From assembly GCA_049611805.1 (NCBI GenBank), contig JBMZAX010000004.1:62001-126000 (forward strand): DNA of 64,000 bases, written 5' to 3'. Below are positions 34,121 to 43,079 of this stretch, one piece after another. The DNA comes from UBA7378 sp049611805. Lineage in GTDB: Bacteria; Pseudomonadota; Alphaproteobacteria; RS24. The notes beneath the pieces were generated by a model. The model ran no database searches. It saw nothing but the letters and a program-made list of their open reading frames with translations, and was not told the DNA's origin. How positions within the stretch are numbered: position 1 is the first letter of the stretch; the number at the start of each line of letters is the position of its first letter. The position numbers were made by a program, and so were the translations under genes.

Positions 34121-36328
34121 CTATCGCCCGCCCATCAGGTTCGGGAACCAGTTTTCATGGGCTTTTGCAATCTCTTCCAATGATATGGTCATGGCACCGG
34201 CAATTGTCAATTCCGCGCCGCCGGTCGTGCCAATCTGCGTGAGGTGGATGCCCGCATCCGCAGCGGCCTTTTCAAAGCCCGATTTTGCTTCCGGTGTAAT
34301 GCCGACAAGGTAGCGCCCCTGGTCTTCGCCGAACCAGAAGCCGTGATTGCCTTCCATATCGACGGCGCAACCGATTTTTTGCGGCAAACACATTTCGGCC
34401 AGCGCGCATAACAGCCCGCCATCGGATACATCATGCACGCAATTTGCGTGGCCGTCGGCAATTTGCGCGCGCACAAATGCGCCATGCGCCCGCTCGCGCT
34501 CAAGGTCGACCGGGGGTGGCGCGGCGTCTGCGTCGGTTTCCAGCACGTCGCGGGCATAGAGCGAACACCCCAGCACCCCGTGCGTTTGCCCGATGACATA
34601 GACCGATAAGCCTTCTTGCGTAAATGCGCTGCCGACGGCTTTGCTCAAATCATTCAGAACACCAACGCCGCCAATGGCCGGTGTCGGCATAATGCCGCGC
34701 CCATTGGTTTCATTGTAAAGCGAGACATTGCCCGAAACGACGGGGAAATCGAGCGCGCGACACGCCGCGCCCATGCCCTCCAGACAGCCGACAAACTGCC
34801 CCATAATCTCAGGCCGTTCCGGATTGCCGAAATTCAGGCAATTGGTGATGGCAAGCGGCGTGGCGCCGGTGGCGCTGATATTGCGATAGGCCTCGGCCAC
34901 GGCCTGTTGGCCGCCCATTACGGGGTCTGCGAGGCAATAGCGCGGGGTGACATCCGTGGTCAGGGCAAGGGCTTTATTGGTGGCGTGAACGCGCACCAAA
35001 GCGGCGTCCCCGCCGGGGCCGACCAGCGTATCGCCCATGACCATTGAATCATATTGCTCCCATATCCAGCGCCGTGACGCCAATTCCGAGCCGCCCATCA
35101 GCCGCAACAGGCTTTCGCCCAAATCAAGCGGGTGCGACAGGGCTTGGCTGTCGAGCGCGGGCAGGGCGGGCGTGGGCGTGTGCGGCCGGTCATATTCGGG
35201 CGCGCCGTCGGCAAGGGGGCGGAGCGGCATATCGGCGATTACGTTGCCTTCATGCACCACCACCATGCGATGGGTGTCGGTCAATTCGCCGACAACGGCA
35301 AAATCAAGCCCCCAGCGGTGAAAAATTTCCGCCGCTTCGTCTTCGCGCCCCGGTTGCAGCACCATCAGCATGCGTTCCTGGCTTTCCGACAGCAGCATTT
35401 CATAGCCGGTCATGTGCGTTTCGCGGCACGGCACCTTGTCGAGGTCGAGACGAATGCCGACATTGCCCTTATCGGCCATTTCGACCGAAGACGAGGTGAG
35501 GCCCGCCGCGCCCATATCCTGAATGCCGATAATCGCGTCCGAGCCCATCAGTTCCTGACACGCTTCCAGCAACAATTTTTCGGTGAACGGGTCGCCCACC
35601 TGAACGGTCGGCCTTTTTTCGTCCGACGCATCGTCAAATTCGGCCGAGGCCATGGTTGCGCCGTGAATGCCGTCGCGTCCGGTTTTCGAGCCGACATAGA
35701 CGACCGGCGACCCGACGCCGGTGGCCGCGGCATAGAATATTTTGTCAATGCGCGCGAGACCGACACACATGGCATTGACCAGAATATTGCCATTATAGCT
35801 GGCGTCGAAATTAACTTCGCCGCCCACGGTCGGCACGCCGATGCAATTGCCATAGCCGCCAATGCCGGAAACCACACCGGCCACAAGGTGACGGGTCTTT
35901 TTGTGGTCGGGTTGGCCGAAGCGCAGGGCGTTTAAATTGGCAACGGGGCGCGCGCCCATTGTAAACACATCACGCATAATGCCGCCCACCCCCGTGGCCG
36001 CGCCCTGATAGGGCTCAATGAAGGAGGGGTGGTTATGGCTTTCCATTTTGAAAATCGCCGCATCGCCGTCGCCGATATCAATCACACCGGCATTTTCGCC
36101 GGGCCCCTGAATGACCTGCGGGCCGTCGACGGGCAGTTTCTTCAGCCATTTGCGCGAAGACTTATACGAACAATGCTCCGACCACATGACTGAAAAAACA
36201 CCCAGCTCGGTAAAGTTCGGTTCGCGGCCCATATGCGCGACAATCATGTCATATTCGTCCGGCGTCAGCCCATGCTCGGCGACAAGCTCGGCGGTTACGG
36301 GGGTGTCGTTAATATGCGGTGCGCTCAT
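34121..36328 (-). CDS. purL: Phosphoribosylformylglycinamidine synthase, PurL subunit
   Basis: 735 residues, the small (PurL2-type) form that works with PurQ and PurS. Signatures include WSEHCSYKSSRKWLKKLP near the N-terminus, GVGGIMRDVFTMGARPVA, QDMGAAGLTSSSVEMA and VHDVSDGGLLCALAEM. It converts FGAR to FGAM using ammonia from PurQ. ATG 36328 overlaps the purQ stop as ATGA, so translation is coupled. Confidence 0.97.
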   Translation of the reverse strand: MSAPHINDTPVTAELVAEHGLTPDEYDMIVAHMGREPNFTELGVFSVMWSEHCSYKSSRKWLKKLPVDGPQVIQGPGENAGVIDIGDGDAAIFKMESHNHPSFIEPYQGAATGVGGIMRDVFTMGARPVANLNALRFGQPDHKKTRHLVAGVVSGIGGYGNCIGVPTVGGEVNFDASYNGNILVNAMCVGLARIDKIFYAAATGVGSPVVYVGSKTGRDGIHGATMASAEFDDASDEKRPTVQVGDPFTEKLLLEACQELMGSDAIIGIQDMGAAGLTSSSVEMADKGNVGIRLDLDKVPCRETHMTGYEMLLSESQERMLMVLQPGREDEAAEIFHRWGLDFAVVGELTDTHRMVVVHEGNVIADMPLRPLADGAPEYDRPHTPTPALPALDSQALSHPLDLGESLLRLMGGSELASRRWIWEQYDSMVMGDTLVGPGGDAALVRVHATNKALALTTDVTPRYCLADPVMGGQQAVAEAYRNISATGATPLAITNCLNFGNPERPEIMGQFVGCLEGMGAACRALDFPVVSGNVSLYNETNGRGIMPTPAIGGVGVLNDLSKAVGSAFTQEGLSVYVIGQTHGVLGCSLYARDVLETDADAAPPPVDLERERAHGAFVRAQIADGHANCVHDVSDGGLLCALAEMCLPQKIGCAVDMEGNHGFWFGEDQGRYLVGITPEAKSGFEKAAADAGIHLTQIGTTGGAELTIAGAMTISLEEIAKAHENWFPNLMGGR

Positions 36329-36990
36329 GCGAGCATCTCCATCGCGCCGTCAAACATGCGGCGTCCGTCTTCGCCGCCCAGTGGGGTTTCGGCGCGCCGT
36401 TCGGGGTGGGGCATCATGCCCAGCACGCGGCCCGTGGCATCCGTTATGCCGGCAATATCAAGGCAGGCACCGTTCGGGTTGTCGCCCGCAGCATAGGTAA
36501 ACGCGATGCGGTTTTCGCCCTGCAAGCGTTTGAGCGTTTCGTCATCGGCAAAATAATTGCCCTCATTATGCGCCACCGGAATGATGATTTCTTCCGCCTC
36601 CGCATAAAGATGGGTGAACGGCGTGTCGGTGCGCGCCACATTAAGGCGCGTGTTGCGGCAAACGAAATTCAGGTCGCGGTTGCGCATCAAAATGCCCGGC
36701 AACAGGCCGCATTCGGTCAACACCTGAAAGCCGTTGCAGATGCCCAAAACGGCGGTGCCGGTGCCCGCGCGCGCCACAACTTCGCGCATGATGGGGCTGT
36801 TGGCGGCCATGGAACCGCAACGCAGATAATCGCCATAGGAAAACCCGCCGGGCAATACAATCAAATCGCAGGCCGGCAATTGCGTGTCGCCATGCCAAAC
36901 CATATCCACCTGCGCGCCGGCGGCTTTCAGGCACACGGAAACATCGCGATCGCAATTTGACCCGGGAAACACAATTACCGCTGCACGCAT
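36325..36990 (-). CDS. purQ: Phosphoribosylformylglycinamidine synthase, PurQ glutaminase subunit
   Basis: 221 residues, class I glutamine amidotransferase. FPGSNCDRD opens the domain, and LPGGFSYGDYLRCG precedes the nucleophile Cys in AVLGICNGFQVL near residue 85. The catalytic His/Glu appear in MMPHPER near the C-terminus. It supplies ammonia to PurL. CGGAG lies upstream of the ATG. It follows purS by 6 bases and is coupled to purL. Confidence 0.97.
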   Translation of the reverse strand: MRAAVIVFPGSNCDRDVSVCLKAAGAQVDMVWHGDTQLPACDLIVLPGGFSYGDYLRCGSMAANSPIMREVVARAGTGTAVLGICNGFQVLTECGLLPGILMRNRDLNFVCRNTRLNVARTDTPFTHLYAEAEEIIIPVAHNEGNYFADDETLKRLQGENRIAFTYAAGDNPNGACLDIAGITDATGRVLGMMPHPERRAETPLGGEDGRRMFDGAMEMLA

Positions 36991-36996
36991 GAATGG

Positions 36997-37245
36997 TTAC
37001 TCCGCGTCGTTGAGGCGAATGTCGTAATTTTCAATCACCGTATTGGCAAGCAGCTTTTCGCACATTTCCTGCAACCGGTCGCGGGCTTGGGTCGCATCTG
37101 TGTCGGCCAGTTCAAGCTCGATCATTTTGCCCTGCCGCACATTGTCAACGCCGTCAAACCCAAGCTGGCCAAGCGCATTTTCAATGGCCTTGCCTTGTGG
37201 GTCCAGCACACCGTTTTTTAAGGAAATATAAATTGTTGCTTTCAT
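36997..37245 (-). CDS. purS: Phosphoribosylformylglycinamidine synthase, PurS subunit
   Basis: 82 residues. The fold starts KATIYISLKNGVLDPQGKAIENAL and continues with VRQGKMIELEL and QEMCEKLLANTVIENYDI, as in PurS. It bridges PurL and PurQ. GAGG lies 6 bases before the ATG; purC ends 7 bases upstream. Confidence 0.96.
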   Translation of the reverse strand: MKATIYISLKNGVLDPQGKAIENALGQLGFDGVDNVRQGKMIELELADTDATQARDRLQEMCEKLLANTVIENYDIRLNDAE

Positions 37246-37252
37246 GCTTGCC

Positions 37253-38017
37253 TCAACTTACGAGCACCGGCCCTTTTTTACCGTCATGCCCGTTTGACGA
37301 AAAAATGCCCAGCCGTCGGGCGACTTCCTGATAGGCATCCACCAGCCCGCCCAGATCTTGCCGGAACCGGTCTTTATCAAGTTTTTCATTGCTGTTGACG
37401 TCCCACAGGCGGCAATTATCCGGGCTGATTTCATCGGCGAGAATAATGCGTTGCACGTCACCCTCCCAGACGCGGCCAAATTCCAGCTTGAAATCGACCA
37501 GACGAATGCCCGCACCGGCAAACAGACCGATGAGGAAATCGTTGATACGCACCGCGACGGTCATAATCTCGTCAAGCTCGTTCTGCGTCGCCCAGCCGAA
37601 AACCGCAATATGGTCTTCGCTGATGAGCGGGTCGCCCAGCGCGTCGTCCTTGTAATAAAACTCGATGAGCGGGCGCGGCAATGGCTCGCCCTCTTTCAGG
37701 CCGAGGCGCTTGACCAGCGAACCGGCCGCAACATTGCGGATGACAACCTCCAAAGGCACAATCTCGGCTTCGCGAATAAGCTGCTCGCGCATGTTCAGCG
37801 CTTTGATGAAATGCGTCTGAATGCCAATCTGGGCGAGTTGAAGGAAAATATATTCGGAGATGCGGTTGTTCAAAACGCCTTTGCCTTCAATCACCTCTTT
37901 TTTTTCGGCGTTAAAGGCGGTGGCATCATCTTTGAAATGTTGCACAAGCGTGCCGGGTTCGGGGCCTTCATAAAGCACTTTGGCCTTGCCCTCATATATG
38001 CGGCGGCGCTTAGACAT
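37253..38017 (-). CDS. purC: SAICAR synthetase
   Basis: 254 residues. ATP-grasp-like N-terminus KRRRIYEGKAKVLYEGPEPG, the conserved RNVAAGSLVKRLGL near 120-135, and the substrate motif LVDFKLEFGR, then ILADEISPDNCRLWD. It joins aspartate to CAIR in purine synthesis. GGAG lies 9 bases before the ATG. It is second in the operon, 98 bases after purB. Confidence 0.97.
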   Translation of the reverse strand: MSKRRRIYEGKAKVLYEGPEPGTLVQHFKDDATAFNAEKKEVIEGKGVLNNRISEYIFLQLAQIGIQTHFIKALNMREQLIREAEIVPLEVVIRNVAAGSLVKRLGLKEGEPLPRPLIEFYYKDDALGDPLISEDHIAVFGWATQNELDEIMTVAVRINDFLIGLFAGAGIRLVDFKLEFGRVWEGDVQRIILADEISPDNCRLWDVNSNEKLDKDRFRQDLGGLVDAYQEVARRLGIFSSNGHDGKKGPVLVS

Positions 38018-38115
38018 CCGTGATTTCTCCGGTTGTGATTTTTCCGGTGTCGGCGGCAGTTGAACCCAGCCCCGATAGAGCGAAATTAGACCATCGGGGC
38101 GATTCGGGCAAATAC

Positions 38116-39408
38116 TCAGCCTTCCCCGAAAACGCGTTTGAATATCGTATCCACATGTTTGATGTGATAGCTGAGATCGAACAGGCTTTCGAGTGTTGCA
38201 TCGTCAAGAACAACCTCCGCATCGGCCTTTAGCAGGTCGAGGAAAACGCCCTTGCCCTCCCATACCGGCATGGCATTGCGCTGTACCAGACGATAGGCGT
38301 CTTCGCGGTTCACCCCCGCCTGTGTCAGGGCCAAAAGCACGCGCTGGGAATGCACCAGCCCGCCCAGCTTGTCCAAATTGGCCTGCATGCGTTCGGGATA
38401 GACAACAAGATTGTCCATCACGCCAGTCAGCCGTGCCAGTGCGAAATCGAGCGTGATGGTGGCATCGGGGCCGATCATGCGTTCGACGGATGAGTGTGAA
38501 ATATCGCGCTCGTGCCACAGGGCGACATTTTCCATGGCCGGCAGAGCCATGCCGCGCACCAGCCGCGCAAGGCCGGTGAGATTTTCTGTCAGAACCGGAT
38601 TGCGCTTATGCGGCATGGCCGATGAACCTTTTTGGCCTTCGGAGAAATGCTCTTCGGCTTCCAGCACTTCCGTGCGCTGGAGATGGCGCACCTCAACGGC
38701 CAGCCGCTCAATAGATGAGGCGATAACGCCCAGCGTGGCAAAAAACATGGCGTGGCGGTCGCGCGGAATGACTTGTGTCGATACCGGCTCGACCGCGAGG
38801 CCCATTTTTTCGGCAACATGGGCCTCGACCGCCGGGTCGATATTGGCAAATGTGCCGACCGCGCCGGAAATGGCGCACGTCGCAATTTCTGCGCGCGCCG
38901 CAACCAGCCGCGCGCGATTGCGGTCAAATTCGGCATAGGCTTGCGCCATTTTGAGGCCGAATGTCGTCGGCTCGGCATGAATGGCATGACTGCGCCCGAT
39001 GCACGGCGTCATTTTGTTTTCCATGGCGCGGTTTTTCAGGGCGCACAGCAGGGCGTCCATATCGGCAATGAGAATATCGGCGGCGCGGGCCAGTTGCACA
39101 TTGAAGCAGGTGTCCAGCACATCCGAGGAGGTCATGCCCTGATGCACAAAGCGCGCTTCGGGCCCGACATGCTCGGCAAGCGAGGTCAAAAACGCGATGA
39201 CATCATGTTTGACCTCGCGCTCGATCTCGTCAATGCGCGCAACGTCAAAGCCGCCACGTTCCCGCACGGCCTTGGCGGCGTCTGCCGGTACAATGCCAAG
39301 TTCCACCATCGCATCCATGGCATGGGTCTCGATATCAAGCCAGATCGAAAAGCGGCTTTCGGCTTCCCATAAGTTTGTCATTTCGGGACGGGCATAACGC
39401 GGAATCAT
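38116..39408 (-). CDS. purB: Adenylosuccinate lyase
   Basis: 430 residues from ATG 39408 (MIPRYARPEM), with AGGAGA 6 bases upstream. Fumarase/aspartase family signature SSAMPHKRNPVLTENL near residue 260 carries the mobile catalytic Ser loop; QGMTSSDVLDTCFNVQL is the second conserved region. It acts twice in purine synthesis (SAICAR and adenylosuccinate cleavage). It is the first gene of the purB-C-S-Q-L-bolA-grxD run. Confidence 0.97.
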   Translation of the reverse strand: MIPRYARPEMTNLWEAESRFSIWLDIETHAMDAMVELGIVPADAAKAVRERGGFDVARIDEIEREVKHDVIAFLTSLAEHVGPEARFVHQGMTSSDVLDTCFNVQLARAADILIADMDALLCALKNRAMENKMTPCIGRSHAIHAEPTTFGLKMAQAYAEFDRNRARLVAARAEIATCAISGAVGTFANIDPAVEAHVAEKMGLAVEPVSTQVIPRDRHAMFFATLGVIASSIERLAVEVRHLQRTEVLEAEEHFSEGQKGSSAMPHKRNPVLTENLTGLARLVRGMALPAMENVALWHERDISHSSVERMIGPDATITLDFALARLTGVMDNLVVYPERMQANLDKLGGLVHSQRVLLALTQAGVNREDAYRLVQRNAMPVWEGKGVFLDLLKADAEVVLDDATLESLFDLSYHIKHVDTIFKRVFGEG

Positions 39409-39467
39409 CGGCAATCTCCTATGCGCTTGCTTTAGCAGATTGTCGGCACCGCGCAAAGCAAACCGAA

Positions 39468-40199
39468 CTAAAAATTCGGTGCCGGCGGTTCCAAAAGACC
39501 CAGATTTTTGAAACTCACCTCGTCCACGCGCCCGATAATGAGGTGGTCGTGCACACCAATATTGAACTGACCGGCCAGCGCATAAAGCTTGTTGGTCATG
39601 TCAATATCGGCTTTGGAGGGCGTGGGGTCGCCGCTGGGGTGGTTGTGCACGAGAATGAGGGCAGAAGCACTCAATTCAAGCGCGCGCTTGATAACCTCGC
39701 GCGGATAAACGGGTGCGTGATCAACCGTGCCGGAGCCCATCATTTCATCGGCGATAATTTGGTTTTTCTTGTCGAGAAACAGCACATGAAATTCTTCCCT
39801 GTTTTTCTCGGCTATTTTGATGCGGCAATAGCTGATCATCTGGTTCCAGTTTGCCAGTGCCGGTTTGTGCATGATGGGGCTCTGCCCGAAATTTAACGCC
39901 ACAGCCTCGATCAGGCGAAATTCGGTAATGACTTCCTGCCCGATGCCGGTGACTTCCAAAAGCCGCGCTTCGGCAGCACTCAGCACACCGGAAAGGTCGC
40001 CGAACCGGTCAAGCAGGTCGCGCGCGAGGGGTTTGACGTCGCGCCGCGGCAAAGCGCGAAACAAAATGAGTTCCAGAAGTTCATAATCATGCAGCGCCGT
40101 ATGGCCGCCGCGACACAGGCGTTCGCGCAATCTTTTGCGGTGGCCGATGCGGGTGGTGTCTTGAATTTTGCGGGGTTGTGTTTGTTTTTCCTGTCCCAC
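39468..40199 (-). CDS. radC: RadC/JAB-domain protein
   Basis: 243 residues, apparently from GTG 40199. The N-terminal helix-hairpin-helix-like region has HDYELLELIL and EVTGIGQEVI; the JAB/MPN+ metal site is HNHPSGDPTPSKADID near 190-205, with an upstream Glu in FHVLFLD..NQIIADE. Despite its name RadC has no settled repair role. Spacing of AGAGGA to the GTG is short. It lies 15 bases after map. Confidence 0.92.
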   Translation of the reverse strand: MGQEKQTQPRKIQDTTRIGHRKRLRERLCRGGHTALHDYELLELILFRALPRRDVKPLARDLLDRFGDLSGVLSAAEARLLEVTGIGQEVITEFRLIEAVALNFGQSPIMHKPALANWNQMISYCRIKIAEKNREEFHVLFLDKKNQIIADEMMGSGTVDHAPVYPREVIKRALELSASALILVHNHPSGDPTPSKADIDMTNKLYALAGQFNIGVHDHLIIGRVDEVSFKNLGLLEPPAPNF

Positions 40200-40214
40200 A
40201 ATTCCTCTTTCTGT

Positions 40215-41045
40215 TCAGTCGTCTTGAATGCGGTGAGGCGTATCCAACCCGTCCGGCGATTTGGTGAAAATTTCAACACCGTCAGCCGTTACGCCGACAG
40301 AATGCTCATATTGGGCCGACAGTGTGCGGTCGCGGGTGACGGCGGTCCATCCGTCGCCCAGAATTTTCACCGCCGGTTTGCCCAGATTCAACATCGGCTC
40401 AATGGTAAAAAACATGCCCTCGCGCAACACCAGCCCTTCGCCGGGACGCCCGTAATGGAGAATATTGGGCGTGTCATGGAAAACGCGCCCCAGCCCGTGC
40501 CCGCAAAAATCGCGCACCACCGAAAGCCGGTTAACTTCCGCATGTTGTTGAATGGCAAAGCCGATATCGCCCAGCGCAGCACCGGGCCGCACGGCGTTGA
40601 TGCCCGCCATCATCGCCTCATATGTCACATCCATCAGGCGTTTGGCTTTCACCGACACATCGCCGAGGCTGTACATGCGGCTGTGGTCGCCGTGCCAGCC
40701 TTCAAAAAACAAGGTCACATCGACGTTCATAATGTCGCCCTCGCGCAGGCGGCGGTCGCCCGGAATGCCGTGGCAGACAACGTGATTTATCGAGGTGCAA
40801 ACCGATTTTTTAAAGCCGCGATAATTGAGCGGTGCCGGCACCGCGCCCAGATCGCGGATAATTTCCAGAGCTTTGTCATCAAGCGCTTGCGTGGTTGTGC
40901 CGGGTACGACAAACGGGCTCAATTCATCAAGCGTGTGCGCCGCCATCTGCCCCACTTTGCGCATGGCATCAAAATCTTCGCCCGTGTGAAGCTTGATCTG
41001 ACCGGTATTTTTGAGCGGCTCGGAATTGGCGGCAATGAAATTCAT
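40215..41045 (-). CDS. map: Methionine aminopeptidase, type I
   Basis: 276 residues. Metal ligands are readable in order: VDVTLFFEGWHGDHSRMY (two Asp), CGHGLGRVFHDTPNILHYG (His), FFTIEPM (Glu) and SAQYEHSVGV (Glu). NHVVCHGIPGDRRL is the type I substrate-pocket loop. It removes the initiator methionine. GAGGAG lies 5 bases before the ATG. radC follows. A block of tandem repeats lies directly upstream. Confidence 0.96.
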   Translation of the reverse strand: MNFIAANSEPLKNTGQIKLHTGEDFDAMRKVGQMAAHTLDELSPFVVPGTTTQALDDKALEIIRDLGAVPAPLNYRGFKKSVCTSINHVVCHGIPGDRRLREGDIMNVDVTLFFEGWHGDHSRMYSLGDVSVKAKRLMDVTYEAMMAGINAVRPGAALGDIGFAIQQHAEVNRLSVVRDFCGHGLGRVFHDTPNILHYGRPGEGLVLREGMFFTIEPMLNLGKPAVKILGDGWTAVTRDRTLSAQYEHSVGVTADGVEIFTKSPDGLDTPHRIQDD

Positions 41046-41082
41046 CTTGTCTCCTCACTTTGGAAATAGCATGTTCTCATCA

Positions 41083-41114
41083 GCATTGTCGATAAGCGGC
41101 ATTGTCGATAAGCG
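41083..41114. repeat. 16-bp tandem duplication
   Basis: gcattgtcgataagcg occurs twice in a row (41083-41098, 41099-41114), exactly. Confidence 0.9.
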
Positions 41115-41121
41115 GCGTGGC

Positions 41122-41191
41122 GTTTGTAATTGCGGGTTTGTAATTGCGGGTTTGTCACTGCCCATTTGTCACTGCCCATTTGTAACCGCGA
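41122..41191. repeat. 14-bp tandem array, five units
   Basis: Units at 41122, 41136, 41150, 41164 and 41178. The first two are identical (gtttgtaattgcgg), the next two are gtttgtcactgccc and atttgtcactgccc, and the fifth is attttgt-type atttgtaaccgcga. The stepwise drift along the array suggests repeated local duplication. It fills the gap between the divergent map and CinA-domain genes. Confidence 0.88.
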
Positions 41192-41224
41192 CAAACAAAC
41201 CTAATTATGCATCAGGAGGCAAAT

Positions 41225-42031
41225 ATGGGCACACACGACACCACCACGCCACAGGATGCAACTTCCGGCACGGGCGAGGCTAATGTAACCGCGTGCATGC
41301 TGATTATCGGCAATGAGGTTCTTTCCGGCCGGACACAGGACAAAAACCTGTCTTTTCTGGGCACCGCGCTGGGTGAGATTGGCATCGATATGCGCGAAGC
41401 GCGCATTATTCCCGATGATCCGGCCATTATTATCGACACGGTGAACAACTGCCGCGCGCGCTTTGACTATGTTTTCACCACCGGCGGCATTGGCCCGACG
41501 CATGATGACATCACCGCCGATTGTGTTGCCGAGGCGTTTGGCGTACCGCTTGAATATCATCCCGAAGCCATGGCGCGGCTTACGGCGCATTACGAAGCCA
41601 TGGACACCGAGTTTAACGAAGCACGCCAACGCATGGCGCGCATTCCCAAAGGCGGCGGGTTGATCGACAATCCGGTAAGCACGGCCCCCGGATTTGTCAT
41701 TGAAAATGTCTATGTCATGGCCGGTGTGCCGAAAATCATGCAGGCCATGGTGGAAAATATTCTGCCGACATTGAAAGGCGGCGAGCAGCTTTCCAGCATC
41801 ACCGTCTCGGCGCAGGTGCCCGAAGGTCAAATCGCCGCCGCCATGGGCGCATTGCAGGGCGAATATGAAGACGTCAATCTGGGGCTCTATCCGTTTTACG
41901 GGCCTGCAGGGGCGGGGGTCAGTGTCGTGGCGCGTGCCCGCGATCAGGCACGCCTTGGCGCGGTTGAGGCCAGAGTAATCGCCTATTTGGACGAAATCGG
42001 TGCCGAGCGGGTTGCCCGCCCTCAAAAGTAA
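41225..42031 (+). CDS. CinA N-terminal (MoCF-like) domain protein
   Basis: 268 residues from ATG 41225; AGGAGG lies 5 bases upstream, so the ATG 18 bases earlier is less likely. IIGNEVLSGRTQDKN near 26-40 and FTTGGIGPTHDDITADCVAEAFG are the molybdopterin-binding-like domain of CinA, followed by LIDNPVSTAPGF and VYVMAGVPKIM. The C-terminal nicotinamide-nucleotide deamidase domain of full CinA is absent. Members of this short form may act as ADP-ribose pyrophosphatases; the exact role is not known. Confidence 0.85.
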   Translation: MGTHDTTTPQDATSGTGEANVTACMLIIGNEVLSGRTQDKNLSFLGTALGEIGIDMREARIIPDDPAIIIDTVNNCRARFDYVFTTGGIGPTHDDITADCVAEAFGVPLEYHPEAMARLTAHYEAMDTEFNEARQRMARIPKGGGLIDNPVSTAPGFVIENVYVMAGVPKIMQAMVENILPTLKGGEQLSSITVSAQVPEGQIAAAMGALQGEYEDVNLGLYPFYGPAGAGVSVVARARDQARLGAVEARVIAYLDEIGAERVARPQK

Positions 42032-42034
42032 CAT

Positions 42035-42064
42035 GCCCAAACATTACCAAATGTTAATTTGGGC
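42035..42064 (+). terminator. Hairpin after the CinA-domain gene
   Basis: GCCCAAACATT pairs with AATGTT..TTTGGGC with a 4-base loop and a 2-base bulge, 4 bases past the stop. There is no T-tract, so it is a weak terminator candidate or an operator-like palindrome ahead of the small secreted protein gene. Confidence 0.4.
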
Positions 42065-42111
42065 AAAACGGGGTTTTGGGCCATGATGGGATACTGTTTA
42101 GGGAGATGATT

Positions 42112-42357
42112 ATGAAAAAGACTGTATCAACTTTGGCTGTGATTGCTATGTTCTCGCTGCCGCAGGCAGCCGTTGCTCTGGACTCGGGTTTTGACGCGAT
42201 GTCACAATCCGGCAACCACCAGTTTTATGTCTGGTGCACGGGCAAAGACGATTACACCGCTTCGCAATCCGGTGACAACGCCAAAGCCGCGCAGCTGGCA
42301 CTTGCCGCCAAATCCGGCAAAAATTGCTGGCCTGTCTGGCAGGGTCTGGAAAACTAA
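42112..42357 (+). CDS. Small secreted protein, unknown
   Basis: 81 residues from ATG 42112, with GGGAG 6 bases upstream. Signal peptide KKTVSTLAVIAMFSLPQAAVA ends near residue 22, leaving a mature protein of about 59 residues with two cysteines (in YVWCTGK and KNCWPVW) that could form a disulfide in the periplasm. I do not recognise the family. It has its own terminator and so is probably transcribed alone or as the end of a short unit. Confidence 0.75.
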   Translation: MKKTVSTLAVIAMFSLPQAAVALDSGFDAMSQSGNHQFYVWCTGKDDYTASQSGDNAKAAQLALAAKSGKNCWPVWQGLEN

Positions 42358-42380
42358 ACCAGTCCTGATTTCAGATTTTT

Positions 42381-42416
42381 CGGCAGCGTCCCCCGCGGGC
42401 GCTGCCGTTTTCTTTT
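42381..42416 (+). terminator. Intrinsic terminator after the small secreted protein
   Basis: CGGCAGCG (42381-42388) pairs with CGCTGCCG (42400-42407), 11-base loop, followed by TTTTCTTTT. Confidence 0.88.
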
Positions 42417-42426
42417 GAGGTGCCCT

Positions 42427-43065
42427 ATGCTGCGCTTGTTGCTCTTGGTTTTGACGGTGTGGAGCGCACCCGCCCACGCCGCGCAAAAACTTGTTATTGC
42501 CGTGCTTGGCGACAGCCTGTCATCCGGCTTTGAATTGCGTCGCGATGAGGGATATGTGCCGGTGCTGGAAAGGGAGCTTCGCGCAAAAGGTTATAATGTC
42601 GATTTGAAAAGCGCGGCCATTGCCGGGCAATCGACACGGCAGGGGCGCGACTGGGTGTTCGTAGAGCCTTTATTGTCGGCGGATATAGTGCTTTTGCAAC
42701 TGGGTGGCAATGACGCCAATTACCGAGTATTGCCCGAAAGGATTAGGGAAAATCTCGATTATATGATCACCAATTTCCAGCAGCGCGGGCAATTGGTGGT
42801 GTTCATGGCAACCAAATTTACGCCGAAATACGGGCAGAATTATCGCGCCGAAATTGAAGACCTTTTTGAAGAGGTTGCCCGCGAATATGCGCTTTTGTTC
42901 GAACCGTTCATTTATAAGCCGCTCATTGATTTTGAAACTTTGATGCCGCGCGCGGAATTAGTACTGGAAGACGGCTTGCATCCCAATGCTGCCGGCGTGC
43001 GCGCACTGGTGGCGCATTCGATACCCCTGGTCGAAAAAGCAATCCGACAGCGACGTGCAGACTGA
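42427..43065 (+). CDS. Secreted GDSL/SGNH esterase (TesA/arylesterase type)
   Basis: 212 residues from ATG 42427; GAGGTG lies 4 bases upstream, just past the terminator hairpin. Signal peptide to about residue 19. SGNH blocks: GDSL at 28-31 with catalytic Ser30, an AGQST block, GGND at 93-96, and DGLHPN with Asp182 and His185. It is a periplasmic esterase / lysophospholipase L1 / thioesterase I relative. In many proteobacteria it sits opposite an ABC transporter pair; that pair is not seen here. Confidence 0.93.
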   Translation: MLRLLLLVLTVWSAPAHAAQKLVIAVLGDSLSSGFELRRDEGYVPVLERELRAKGYNVDLKSAAIAGQSTRQGRDWVFVEPLLSADIVLLQLGGNDANYRVLPERIRENLDYMITNFQQRGQLVVFMATKFTPKYGQNYRAEIEDLFEEVAREYALLFEPFIYKPLIDFETLMPRAELVLEDGLHPNAAGVRALVAHSIPLVEKAIRQRRAD

Positions 43066-43079
43066 GCCGAACGCACCGG

